Positions 1-7,223 of a stretch of DNA of 64,000 nt are shown one piece after another. The notes beneath the pieces were generated by a model. It was not told where the DNA came from. It did no database searches and saw nothing but the letters and a program-made list of their open reading frames with translations. Every line of letters starts with the position of its first letter. Position 1 is the stretch's first letter. Origin of the DNA: Trichothermofontia sp964536415 (GTDB lineage Bacteria > Cyanobacteriota > Cyanobacteriia > B231); contig CAZHXN010000007.1 of NCBI GenBank assembly GCA_964536415.1, positions 12,021-76,020 of the forward strand, given 5' to 3'. Position numbers and translations under genes: made by a program.

Positions 1-249
1 AAAGTCTGCAATGCTGGCTTCCTTGAGGGCTGAAGGTTCCGTGGAGTCTAACTGAAGGGCATGGGCCACCACTCCATCATGTAACGCCTGATCGACCAAC
101 CGCTGATTGTTATCAATGCCCAGCACCTCATAACCCAGATTGTGCAATGTCCCACACACTGCCCGCCCAAACCGCCCCAGGCCGATCACCGCAAACTGGC
201 GATTATTCCCCAGCAGCGTACTAAAAAAGTTCAAAGACGATAAGTTCAC
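1..249 (-). CDS. ktrA: Potassium uptake regulatory subunit KtrA/TrkA (N-terminal part, runs off the window)
   Basis: Only the first 83 codons are present; the gene continues beyond base 1. The translation from a GTG at 249 shows a nucleotide-binding Rossmann start, FAVIGLGRFGRAV (GxGxxG), followed by GYEVLGIDNN, which is the TrkA-N/RCK pattern that binds NAD or ATP and gates a KtrB channel from the cytoplasmic side. It lies 156 bases downstream of ktrB on the same strand, the usual KtrB-KtrA pairing, so the two probably form one operon. The GTG start is chosen because the Rossmann fold begins about 17 residues later, as in the family. The C-terminal RCK domain cannot be seen. Confidence 0.85.
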   Translation of the reverse strand, partial: MNLSSLNFFSTLLGNNRQFAVIGLGRFGRAVCGTLHNLGYEVLGIDNNQRLVDQALHDGVVAHALQLDSTEPSALKEASIADF

Positions 250-379
250 CGTTGTGTAACCCTACCTTGGTACCGATGGTGGATGGTAACTCATGGTTTA
301 TTGTCGCTCAGGTGTGCACCCGCATCAGCCGGGGATTGGGTCCCTCGCCATCATGACCCTATAACAACCATAACGATTC

Positions 380-416
380 AACCCACAAGATTTAACCCAC
401 AAGATTTAACCCACAA
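380..416. repeat. 14-bp short tandem repeat, 2.6 copies
   Basis: The unit aacccacaagattt occurs at 380-393 and 394-407, with a partial third copy at 408-416. The stop codon of ktrB (406-408, minus strand) lies inside the array, so the repeat forms the 3' end of ktrB and the start of the ktrB-ktrA spacer. It belongs to a set of short tandem duplications seen across the window. Confidence 0.9.
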
Positions 417-1758
417 ACAGATTGGCCTCTGGGTAGTTGACGGCACTGGGTTTAGGTTCGGTGCGCAGGGCTGACATTAGCATCAGGACACCCACCCGAC
501 CGATGTACATAATTGCAATCAGGACAATCTGACCGAAGACCGACAGTTTCGTCGTAATCCCCGTAGAGAGACCCACCGTGGCGAAGCCAGAGACAACCTC
601 AAAGAAAATTTGGACAAAATCGAGATCGGGATTGCTAAAGGCAATGAAGGTGGTAGCAATAATCACGACGGTTACCGAACCGACGACCACACCCACGGCC
701 TTAATAATCAACGGCATGGGAATCTCTCGCTGATAGCACACGACCTCTTCTCGGCTGCGGAGGGCGGTTTCAGTACAGCTAAAGAGCACCCGTGCGGTAG
801 TTGTTTTAATTCCCCCACCCGTGCCACCTGGACTCGCCCCAATAAACATCAGTACAATCATGACAAACAGGGAGGCGATCGTCATCTGGCCGATATCAAT
901 TGTGTTGAAGCCAGCAGTGCGGGTTGTTACAGACTGGAAGAAGGCCCCCAGGAGCGCTGCGGGTAGGGGCAGCCTGGCCAAGGTGGCATCATTACGCAGT
1001 TCGGTGAATAACAGTGCCAAAAATCCGGCAATCAGCAGCGTCAGGGTGGTGGTCGTGACGACCCGAAAGTGGAGGGAGGGCACATAGAAGGTGCGACTGC
1101 GTAAGCAGCGATCGCGCAACCAGAGGTACATCTCCATAATGACCTGATAGCCAATGCCGCCAAAGATAATCAGAACCGCCACAACCCCATTCACAATGAG
1201 TGAGTTGTGATACCGGATTAGGTTATCAGGGAACAAACTAAATCCAGCATTATTGAACGCGCTGACGCTGTGGAAGATCGCCAGCCACACGCCCTGAAGA
1301 CCCCCAAAATCATGGATGAAGGTTGGCAGCAAGGCAAAGGCACCCGTTAGCTCGAACAGCAGGGTCATGGCAATCATCGATCGCACCAATTGGGGTCCCC
1401 CCGCGATCACCGGTAGATCAAGGGATTGTTGTAAGGTGATGCGATCCCGCAGGCTAAAGCGCCGTCCCACCAGGAGTAAGAGTACGGTCGTCGAGGTCAT
1501 ATAGCCTAACCCCCCCACCTGCACCAGCGCAATAATACACAACTGACCCCAAAAGCTGTAGTAACTACTGATATCCACCACCGAGAGGCCAGTGACACAC
1601 ACGGCGGAGGTGGCGGTAAACAGGGCAACCAGGGGATTGCCCCACCCCCCATGCGCATGGGCGATCGGCAGGCATAACAACAGGGTCCCTAAGCTAATTA
1701 CCGCTAGGAAGCCGAGACAAATGGTTCTGGCAGGGGTCATATTAGCCGTAGGCACCAC
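406..1758 (-). CDS. ktrB: Potassium channel subunit KtrB (TrkH family)
   Basis: This is a 450-residue polytopic membrane protein for Na+-dependent K+ uptake. The four pore loops of the TrkH/KtrB superfamily are visible: TATSAVCVTGLS (about residues 48-59), HSVSAFNNAGFS, QSVTTRTAGFNT and EVVSGFATVGLS, each carrying the glycine of the selectivity filter. A glycine-rich stretch, GASPGGTGGGIKTTT, matches the intramembrane loop before the fourth repeat. The GTG at 1758 is the longest start; an ATG at 1740 is equally reasonable. ktrA follows on the same strand. In cyanobacteria this system is known for osmotic adaptation. Assignment to KtrB rather than TrkH rests on length and the adjacent short RCK subunit. 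Confidence 0.93.
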   Translation of the reverse strand: MVPTANMTPARTICLGFLAVISLGTLLLCLPIAHAHGGWGNPLVALFTATSAVCVTGLSVVDISSYYSFWGQLCIIALVQVGGLGYMTSTTVLLLLVGRRFSLRDRITLQQSLDLPVIAGGPQLVRSMIAMTLLFELTGAFALLPTFIHDFGGLQGVWLAIFHSVSAFNNAGFSLFPDNLIRYHNSLIVNGVVAVLIIFGGIGYQVIMEMYLWLRDRCLRSRTFYVPSLHFRVVTTTTLTLLIAGFLALLFTELRNDATLARLPLPAALLGAFFQSVTTRTAGFNTIDIGQMTIASLFVMIVLMFIGASPGGTGGGIKTTTARVLFSCTETALRSREEVVCYQREIPMPLIIKAVGVVVGSVTVVIIATTFIAFSNPDLDFVQIFFEVVSGFATVGLSTGITTKLSVFGQIVLIAIMYIGRVGVLMLMSALRTEPKPSAVNYPEANLFVG

Positions 1759-2067
1759 TCCACAAAAGCCTTTGGTTTAGGGTAAATATCTCCATATCTA
1801 ATTTCTATCAAGGGTGATTTACAGCGTTTCCCAAGTCTCTGAAGGACAGAAGTCCCTGATGAACAATTGGCTCAAGCCAATGGCCTGACCCTCACTGAGG
1901 CGATACAGGCTGTATCTGATGGTCTATCCCTTGAGTGGGAGCACTGCGGGGACAAACACCGGTGAGGGGATTGATTGCCCCTATCTCTATTTAGGTTAAT
2001 AATTTAGGTTAATATCCTGCTTAACCTTTCGTAACCCCTCCCTGCCTGGCTTGTCCGGTGGGGCAAC
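1759..2067. other. Intergenic region with small open stretch, palindrome and 13-bp duplication
   Basis: No recognised gene is present. A 13-bp unit atttaggttaata is duplicated in tandem at 1989-2014. ATTGGCT-CA-AGCCAAT at 1866-1881 is a perfect 7-bp inverted repeat. A 40-codon open stretch on the plus strand (about 1844-1966) encodes a protein-like sequence (PDEQLAQANGLTLTEAIQAV...) without an ATG. It could be a gene remnant but is not called. Confidence 0.5.
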
Positions 2068-2412
2068 TCAACGCAGGGCTAATACTAAACTGATCCCCAG
2101 CAGTCCGAGAGCAATCCACCAGGCGGGGGCGAGGTGAGGTCTTGCCGAGGAGCGGGGGCGATTGCCCTGGGCTAGCCATGCTTGCTGTTGTTGTTGACTC
2201 ACATACAGGGTACATGCCCGTGCATAGGGGCGTTGGGGAAAGGTGCAGGTATCATCCGCCTCGTAGACACAACTAGGGCAAAGGTAGGCATCCGTCTCAG
2301 TGCGATGGAGGGGAATGCCGGGATGACCAAAGGCTTTCAGGGGCGTTTGGCAATGGGGACAGACGATCGCCTGGGAAGGAACCGGTTGGTGGCACGTAGG
2401 ACAGTCCGACAT
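2068..2412 (-). CDS. Zinc-ribbon protein with C-terminal membrane anchor
   Basis: This is a 114-residue protein of unknown role. The N-terminus has a double zinc-ribbon pattern, CPTCHQ...CPHCQTP (residues 4-24), followed by a second cysteine cluster CPSC...CTF...C (about residues 44-67). One hydrophobic helix at the extreme C-terminus (AWWIALGLLGISLVLAL) would anchor it in a membrane with the ribbons in the cytoplasm. The ATG at 2412 is preferred because the ribbon starts four residues later; an in-frame ATG at 2448 exists. Zinc-ribbon plus tail-anchor proteins of this kind are common in cyanobacteria and uncharacterised. It is transcribed away from the hydrolase gene at 2647. Confidence 0.75.
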   Translation of the reverse strand: MSDCPTCHQPVPSQAIVCPHCQTPLKAFGHPGIPLHRTETDAYLCPSCVYEADDTCTFPQRPYARACTLYVSQQQQQAWLAQGNRPRSSARPHLAPAWWIALGLLGISLVLALR

Positions 2413-2646
2413 TGATCCGCGATCGCTAGGATGGATCGCCCGAAACACGACACTAGCTCCATCTTGCCATGCTTCCCCCAGACTGCCTGTCTGTCTTTAC
2501 GTCCTTAGTATCCTTAGGTCTTCGCGTTGAAAAACGGGTCTGCGTATTGAAAAACACGCCTGATTAACTTTAATCTCACCACCCTAGGGGCAAATTGGGC
2601 AACTGTCGCTATAGTAGACAGGTTAAAAACAGGCTACCGGGTTGCA

Positions 2647-4014
2647 ATGGGACGAATCTTTCTTTCAGCCGGTCGCGGCGGCGTTGCAGGTTTAGAGTGG
2701 GATGGGGGCATCCAAGGGGCAGGCACAACGGAAGCCCAGGAAATGAGCCTGCTACGGGACTGGATTGTGGCCGAACTCACTGCCCGCCAGGTCGAAGTCC
2801 TCGCGGTCCCGGATGAACTCAGCGCTACCCAAACGATCGCCTGGATCAACGATCGCAGCCAGTGGGGGGATGTGGCGCTGGCGATCCATGCCGATGCCCT
2901 TGATCCCACGGCGGATCGGGGCGCTACGGTCTTCTATATCGCCCATAACCACAGCCGTAAACAACACGCTGAGCAGTTGATCTTTGCCCTGCTGCGCCGG
3001 GTGCCCCAATTGCCTAACCGGGGGGCCAAGCCTGATAGCGCGACGAATCTGGGCAAACTGGATTTTTGCCGGGAGATTACCCAACCCTCACTCCTACTCC
3101 AGGTGGCCTGTCTCAGCCATGCGGACGATCGTGCCCTGCTGCAAAGTTCGCGGCGGGCGATCGCGATGGGGATTGCTGAGGGGTTGGTTACCTGGCTGCG
3201 ATCGCGCCTGACGGAGGACACGCTGCTGGCAGCTACCACCCAAGCGGCGATCGTCTTCCCCCCGTGCAAGATTCTGATTAACCAGCAAGTCTATGGTGAA
3301 CAGGGGATTGAGGTTAATGGCAATCCCTACATCCCGATCGACTTGGCCGACTGTCTGGGGGTGAATTTGGCCGCTGTCCCCTCGGTGCGGCGGCTTCGCT
3401 ACCGGGGGATTGTCTATGTCAAAGCGATCGAACTGCGGGCGTTTGGGATCTGGTTGCAGTGGGAAAGTTCAACGCGGACCCTGGCCCTGCGCTCGATCGC
3501 GCGTCTCCGTCTGGACGATCGCGTCCCGATCATGGGGCTGGGCCAGACCAGCGAAGTCCAGATGACCATGTTCCTCAAGGCGAATTACGAGTCTGCCCTA
3601 GAGACCGTACCGGAGATTGCTAAACTCTACCGAGGGGAAGCCCAAATTGAAGGCGTTAACCACGATGTTGCCTTTAGCCAGATGTGTTTGGAAACAAACT
3701 TCCTGCGCTGCCATCCCCAAAGGCCAGTGGATGCCTACAATTTTGGCGGGCTAGGGAGTTTGGGGGGGAGCAGTGAGGAAATGCGGTTCGCCAGTGCCCG
3801 TTTGGGGGTGCGTGCCCACCTACAACACCTAAAAGCCTATGCCTGCACAGAACCGCTGGTGCAGGAACAGGTTGATCCGCGTTTCTCCTTGATAACCCGT
3901 GGGGTTGCCCCGACGATCGCCGACCTCGGTGGCCGCTGGTCTGCTGATCCCAACTATGGGACGAAGGTGCTGGGCATTTTGCGCCGCCTCTACGAATCGG
4001 CGGGTTTGCTATAG
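2647..4014 (+). CDS. Two-domain peptidoglycan hydrolase: amidase_3-like plus glucosaminidase-like
   Basis: The protein has 455 residues. Residues 1 to about 185 follow the N-acetylmuramoyl-L-alanine amidase (amidase_3) fold, with GDVALAIHADA and LPNRGAKPD visible. Two catalytic positions appear altered: the first zinc ligand region reads SAGRGG where the family has a GHGG-type histidine, and the catalytic glutamate region reads LLLQVACL where a glutamate is expected. A central part (about 200-285, ILINQQVYGEQGIEVNGNPY) resembles a copper-amine-oxidase-N/SH3-like module. The C-terminal part (about 290-450) carries AFSQMCLETNFL and YNFGGLG, typical of lysozyme-like glucosaminidase domains with an intact glutamate. 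No signal peptide is evident. A short conserved gene follows 9 bases later. Confidence 0.82.
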   Translation: MGRIFLSAGRGGVAGLEWDGGIQGAGTTEAQEMSLLRDWIVAELTARQVEVLAVPDELSATQTIAWINDRSQWGDVALAIHADALDPTADRGATVFYIAHNHSRKQHAEQLIFALLRRVPQLPNRGAKPDSATNLGKLDFCREITQPSLLLQVACLSHADDRALLQSSRRAIAMGIAEGLVTWLRSRLTEDTLLAATTQAAIVFPPCKILINQQVYGEQGIEVNGNPYIPIDLADCLGVNLAAVPSVRRLRYRGIVYVKAIELRAFGIWLQWESSTRTLALRSIARLRLDDRVPIMGLGQTSEVQMTMFLKANYESALETVPEIAKLYRGEAQIEGVNHDVAFSQMCLETNFLRCHPQRPVDAYNFGGLGSLGGSSEEMRFASARLGVRAHLQHLKAYACTEPLVQEQVDPRFSLITRGVAPTIADLGGRWSADPNYGTKVLGILRRLYESAGLL

Positions 4015-4023
4015 ATAAACATT

Positions 4024-4359
4024 ATGGATTTCAAAACGGCTCAGGATTATTTACTGCTACAAGCGGGTCGTCAGCCTGCGGTTCAGGAGGAGGTATTTCT
4101 CGATCGTCTCCAGCGCGGTCAGCCGCCGATTCCAGGTCAGGTCACCTCGATCCTGCTGGCCCTGAAGGTCATTTTGGAGGGCTTGCGACAGGCAGAATAC
4201 CTCGATCGCGAATTGGCCTGTGCCTTACACCTACTGGCCTATGAGAGTCGCCAGTCTTATACAGCTGGTTTGCGAGCTAATGTGATTTGGCCCCCCTTGT
4301 TAAACGAAGACCTGGAACGGATTGCCCAACTGGTGAAACAGATTTTCCTAAATACCTGA
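4024..4359 (+). CDS. Conserved hypothetical protein, 111 residues
   Basis: I do not recognise this protein. It is predicted soluble and mostly helical (DFKTAQDYLLLQAG..., LACALHLLAYESRQSY, LLNEDLERIAQLVKQIF), with no cysteine cluster or membrane segment. It starts 9 bases after the hydrolase gene, so it is probably co-transcribed with it. Codon use and HIP1 content match its neighbours, which supports a real gene. Confidence 0.7.
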   Translation: MDFKTAQDYLLLQAGRQPAVQEEVFLDRLQRGQPPIPGQVTSILLALKVILEGLRQAEYLDRELACALHLLAYESRQSYTAGLRANVIWPPLLNEDLERIAQLVKQIFLNT

Positions 4360-4484
4360 TCCGGAAGGGTCGCCGTTCAGGTTCCCGCCCAGTTGGGGTG
4401 AATATCCGTACCGATCGCGCCCTGCAAAATTTGGCAGCATGAGAACAGTAACGGCAAGCTGTACCCTGCCAAGAGGAGACGACC

Positions 4485-4778
4485 ATGAGCTTTTCAATTC
4501 AGTCTGTGTATCAGTGGTATCGGGGTCTGATTCGCAATCCCAAGTACCAGGGTTGGGTGATTCTGGCAACGATCGCCTATCTGGTGTTTCCCTTCGATAT
4601 TTCGCCCGACATTTTCCCGATCGTGGGTCAGATTGATGATGTCATCATTGCTACCTTACTCGTTGCGGAAGTCTCCCAATTGGCTGTGGATTGGGTCAAG
4701 GGGCGCACGGGTCCCCAAACCAACGTAGCTACGTCACCTGCGGCGGTTTTGGGGTGGCTCACCCCGGCCAAACGGTAG
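4485..4778 (+). CDS. DUF1232 (YkvA-like) small membrane protein
   Basis: This 97-residue protein carries the DUF1232 signature: YLVFPFDISPDIFPIVGQIDD, a hydrophobic stretch around a PxDxxPD motif, followed by a second hydrophobic segment (VIIATLLVAEVSQLAVDWV). DUF1232 proteins are widespread small membrane-associated proteins of unknown biochemical role. A good ribosome binding site (AAGAGGAG) lies 9 bases upstream of the ATG. The gene stands alone and is convergent with gcvT. Confidence 0.85.
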   Translation: MSFSIQSVYQWYRGLIRNPKYQGWVILATIAYLVFPFDISPDIFPIVGQIDDVIIATLLVAEVSQLAVDWVKGRTGPQTNVATSPAAVLGWLTPAKR

Positions 4779-4851
4779 ATGTAGAAGTGTCGCCCCTACC
4801 GTAACTGCGTTTAATACCAGAATCGTTTAACTCCAGGATAACAAGTGGCTT

Positions 4852-4872
4852 GGGTAGGCATCTTGCCTGCCC
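4852..4872. repeat. 21-bp dispersed repeat (exact inverted partner at 36506)
   Basis: The sequence gggtaggcatcttgcctgcc plus one c reads identically, base for base, on the opposite strand at 36506-36526. Close relatives occur at 33545-33563, 50270-50290 and 51835-51853, all between genes. The sequence is itself partly palindromic (GGCA...TGCC). Confidence 0.85.
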
Positions 4873-4924
4873 TTTTTAAGTTTTAGGTTTCTCTAGGTGG
4901 GTTTATCTAGAAAATGCTAAAGGG

Positions 4925-6055
4925 TTAGCCCATCTGGGCCGATCGATAAAAAGGCCGTTTGACGACCTTGGCGGGACGAGCTTTACCTCGAATTTCGACC
5001 GTTAATTCCTGCCCGATCGTGCTGAGAGCGCTGGGAACATAGGCCAAGGCGATCGCCTGTTCCAGGGTGGGGGACCAACTGCCACTGGTGATTTTGCCCA
5101 CGGGTTGCTCCTGGTGGTAAACGAGATAATCGTGGCGGGCGATGTTGCGGCCCTGCATGACAAGGCCCACGAGGCGACGGGTTACCCCCTGTTGGCGTTG
5201 TTGTTGGAGGCGCGATCGACCGATAAAATCCACTGTCTTATCCCAATGCACCAGCCAACCTAACCCCGCTTCCAGAGGTGTCGTCGTTTGATCAAGATCT
5301 TGGCCGTACAGGGCCATTGCGGCTTCCAAGCGTAGGGTATCCCGTGCGCCGAGACCACAGGGGGTAACGCCAGCCGTCAGGAGGGCCTGCCAGAGTTCAA
5401 CGCCAACCGCAGCCTCGACCATCATCTCGAAGCCATCTTCACCGGTATACCCGGTACGGGCCAAGAAGGCAGGTTGGTTCAACAGGGTGCCCTGAATGTG
5501 GCCAAAGCGGGGCACGGTGGTTAAGTCTTCGGCAACGTAAGGTTGGAGAGTAGGGATGGATTGGGGACCTTGGACAGCTAGTAGAACGTGGGTTTCAGTC
5601 AGATCGAGTAATTGCGTGGGTTGGGTCGCAGGACTGGTGAGGTGGGCGGTAATCCAGGCGCGATCGCTGTCTTTTGTCGCAGCATTAACAATCAAGGTGA
5701 ATTGGCGATCGCCGTTAACCACCCCCTGATCGTAAATAATCAAATCATCGAGAATCCCCGCTTGTTCGTTGAGCAACACCGTATATTGTCCTTGCCCCGG
5801 TTGCAGGCGGCTGAGGTCAGAGGGGACTAGGGCTTGCAGATGGGTAAGGACATCCGGCCCCCGCAGGCAGAATTTACCCATGTGGGAGACATCAAACATG
5901 CCAACAGCGGTGCGCACGGCCCGGTGTTCTTGGGTAATGCCCTGAAACTGAATCGGCATTGCCCATCCAGCAAAGTCGGTCATGCGGGCGTTGCGGCTCT
6001 GGATTGCGGCGAATAGGGGAGTTCGGGCTAGGGTCTCGGAAGGGGCGTCTGTCAC
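4925..6055 (-). CDS. gcvT: Glycine cleavage system T protein (aminomethyltransferase)
   Basis: This is a 376-residue GcvT, the tetrahydrofolate-dependent subunit that takes the aminomethyl group from lipoylated H protein and releases ammonia and methylene-THF. It is needed for photorespiratory glycine breakdown. Diagnostic stretches are FDVSHMGKF near residue 54, YTVLLNEQAGILDDLI, ARTGYTGEDGFEM and the LGARDTLRLEAAMALYG motif, followed by the C-terminal barrel domain (RRLVGLVM, GKITSGSWSPTL). Length is normal for the family. The gene is alone; the lipoyl synthase that supplies the H-protein cofactor is at 61.8 kb. No glycine riboswitch was recognised upstream. Confidence 0.96.
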   Translation of the reverse strand: MTDAPSETLARTPLFAAIQSRNARMTDFAGWAMPIQFQGITQEHRAVRTAVGMFDVSHMGKFCLRGPDVLTHLQALVPSDLSRLQPGQGQYTVLLNEQAGILDDLIIYDQGVVNGDRQFTLIVNAATKDSDRAWITAHLTSPATQPTQLLDLTETHVLLAVQGPQSIPTLQPYVAEDLTTVPRFGHIQGTLLNQPAFLARTGYTGEDGFEMMVEAAVGVELWQALLTAGVTPCGLGARDTLRLEAAMALYGQDLDQTTTPLEAGLGWLVHWDKTVDFIGRSRLQQQRQQGVTRRLVGLVMQGRNIARHDYLVYHQEQPVGKITSGSWSPTLEQAIALAYVPSALSTIGQELTVEIRGKARPAKVVKRPFYRSAQMG

Positions 6056-6390
6056 AATTGCAGGGGAATACGGTCAACTTCTAAATCCTACCAATCCCCT
6101 CGCGTTCGCGTAGCGTCTCCGCCGAAGAATTGCGATCGTGGCGTGATTGATACCGTAGCCGCTACCGTTACTGGGGATACTACCGTGGATAATCTCGTGC
6201 CAGTATTATTCCACAATCGCGGCTTGGCTCCATCCGTTGCACGAGTTTTGGTTTGCTGTTCTGTAGGCAGGTTCTCTGGCTCTCCTGAGATTTTGGTGTA
6301 ACAGTGCAAAAAGCGACAAATTAAAGAACTAAAAGGCTGGGTTTATGGTGGGGGCGCTACGCGCCCCCACCACCCAGAAGAACCGGTTCT
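6056..6390. other. Intergenic region with cyanobacterial repeat and MITE-like element
   Basis: This spacer sits between the divergent ends of gcvT (upstream side) and the methyltransferase gene. It holds a sequence around 6100-6126 (gttcgcgtagcgtctccgcc) typical of dispersed cyanobacterial repeats, and the MITE-like element at 6277-6385 described separately. No coding region is supported. Confidence 0.6.
6277..6385 (+). mobile_element. MITE-like element, copy 1 (109 bp)
   Basis: The ends are imperfect inverted repeats, TGGCTCTCCTG (6277-6287) and CAGAAGAACCG (6375-6385). Inside lies a long perfect palindrome, ggtgggggcgc-tac-gcgcccccacc, near 6345-6370. The element aligns along its whole length with the reverse complement of 30287-30394: ATTTTGGTGTAACAGT near the left end and ATGGTGGGGGCGCTACGCGC near the right are shared. 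There is no coding capacity, so it fits a non-autonomous element mobilised in trans. The transposase is not in the window. Confidence 0.7.
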
Positions 6391-7017
6391 CTAGGGTCTA
6401 ATGCCGACGAGGAGGGCCATTTCTAACCATTTCCAATAGCAATCAACATCGGTAAAACCAATCTGTCGCAACCAGTTTAATTGGGTTTCTACATCTAGCA
6501 ATTGGTTAGAGGGATCTTCGTCCTCCACGCGGTAGCCGATCGCGATCATAAAGCGTTCATGCAGTCGGGGTGTGGGCGAAGCAACGTGCTCCAGGTTGCA
6601 AAAAATACCGTTAGGGGTGAGGCAATTGTAAATTTCTTGGTAAAGCGATCGCTTGCGATCATGGCTGACGTGGTGAATGGCAAAACTGGAGACGATCGCA
6701 TCGAATTGCCCTAAGTCCGGTAATGGCTGCTCAAAATTGTGCTCAATGACCGTGACCTGGGGGTCTTGGGCAAAGGTCTTACGAGCGGCCTGGAGCATGG
6801 TGGGGGAAAAATCGAGGGCGAGGCAGGTGGCCTGGGGGCGATCGAGTTTCAACAGGGAGAGCAAGCGACCGTTACCAGTACCGATATCGAGAATGCGCTG
6901 CACAGTTTTAGGGACTTGCTCGAGCAGAACAGCTTCCCCCTCAGTGCGGTGGGGGATCGTATCGGCGCGACGCAGATAATCGAGGGCATGGGCGGCGGAA
7001 GTCCACTGGTTGACCAT
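6391..7017 (-). CDS. Class I SAM-dependent methyltransferase
   Basis: The protein has 208 residues and a Rossmann methyltransferase fold. Motif I is ILDIGTGNGRLLSLL (about residues 41-55), followed by LALDFSPTML (the acidic residue that binds the SAM ribose) and FDAIVSSFAIHHVSHDRK, a UbiE/Methyltransf_25-like motif IV. The substrate cannot be told. The ATG at 7017 is preferred to the TTG at 7020, with an AGGAA ribosome site upstream. The gene is transcribed away from the large sensor kinase at 7224. Confidence 0.85.
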   Translation of the reverse strand: MVNQWTSAAHALDYLRRADTIPHRTEGEAVLLEQVPKTVQRILDIGTGNGRLLSLLKLDRPQATCLALDFSPTMLQAARKTFAQDPQVTVIEHNFEQPLPDLGQFDAIVSSFAIHHVSHDRKRSLYQEIYNCLTPNGIFCNLEHVASPTPRLHERFMIAIGYRVEDEDPSNQLLDVETQLNWLRQIGFTDVDCYWKWLEMALLVGIRP

Positions 7018-7223
7018 CAAGGTTCCTGACGCAATACCTAGCTAACAGGGGGTAACAAAGGGGGACAGCGAGAGTGTGCTCCCTGCTGAATCATACCCCA
7101 CTGAAGTGCTGGGTGAGGGTCTCTCCAGGTACTATAGACGTATGTACAGAAACCGATACGTCGTTAAGTACAATTATTATTCACGCCAAGTGTAACCCAG
7201 GCTGCGGCTGAAGGGAGGGGGCT

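Noticed and set aside
1844..1966. Plus-strand open stretch encoding PDEQLAQANGLTLTEAIQAV-like peptide
   Set aside because: It has no ATG or ribosome site and no family match; the palindrome inside explains part of the pattern. Kept only as a remark.
5897..6260. Glycine riboswitch upstream of gcvT
   Set aside because: No conserved aptamer core was found on the minus strand.
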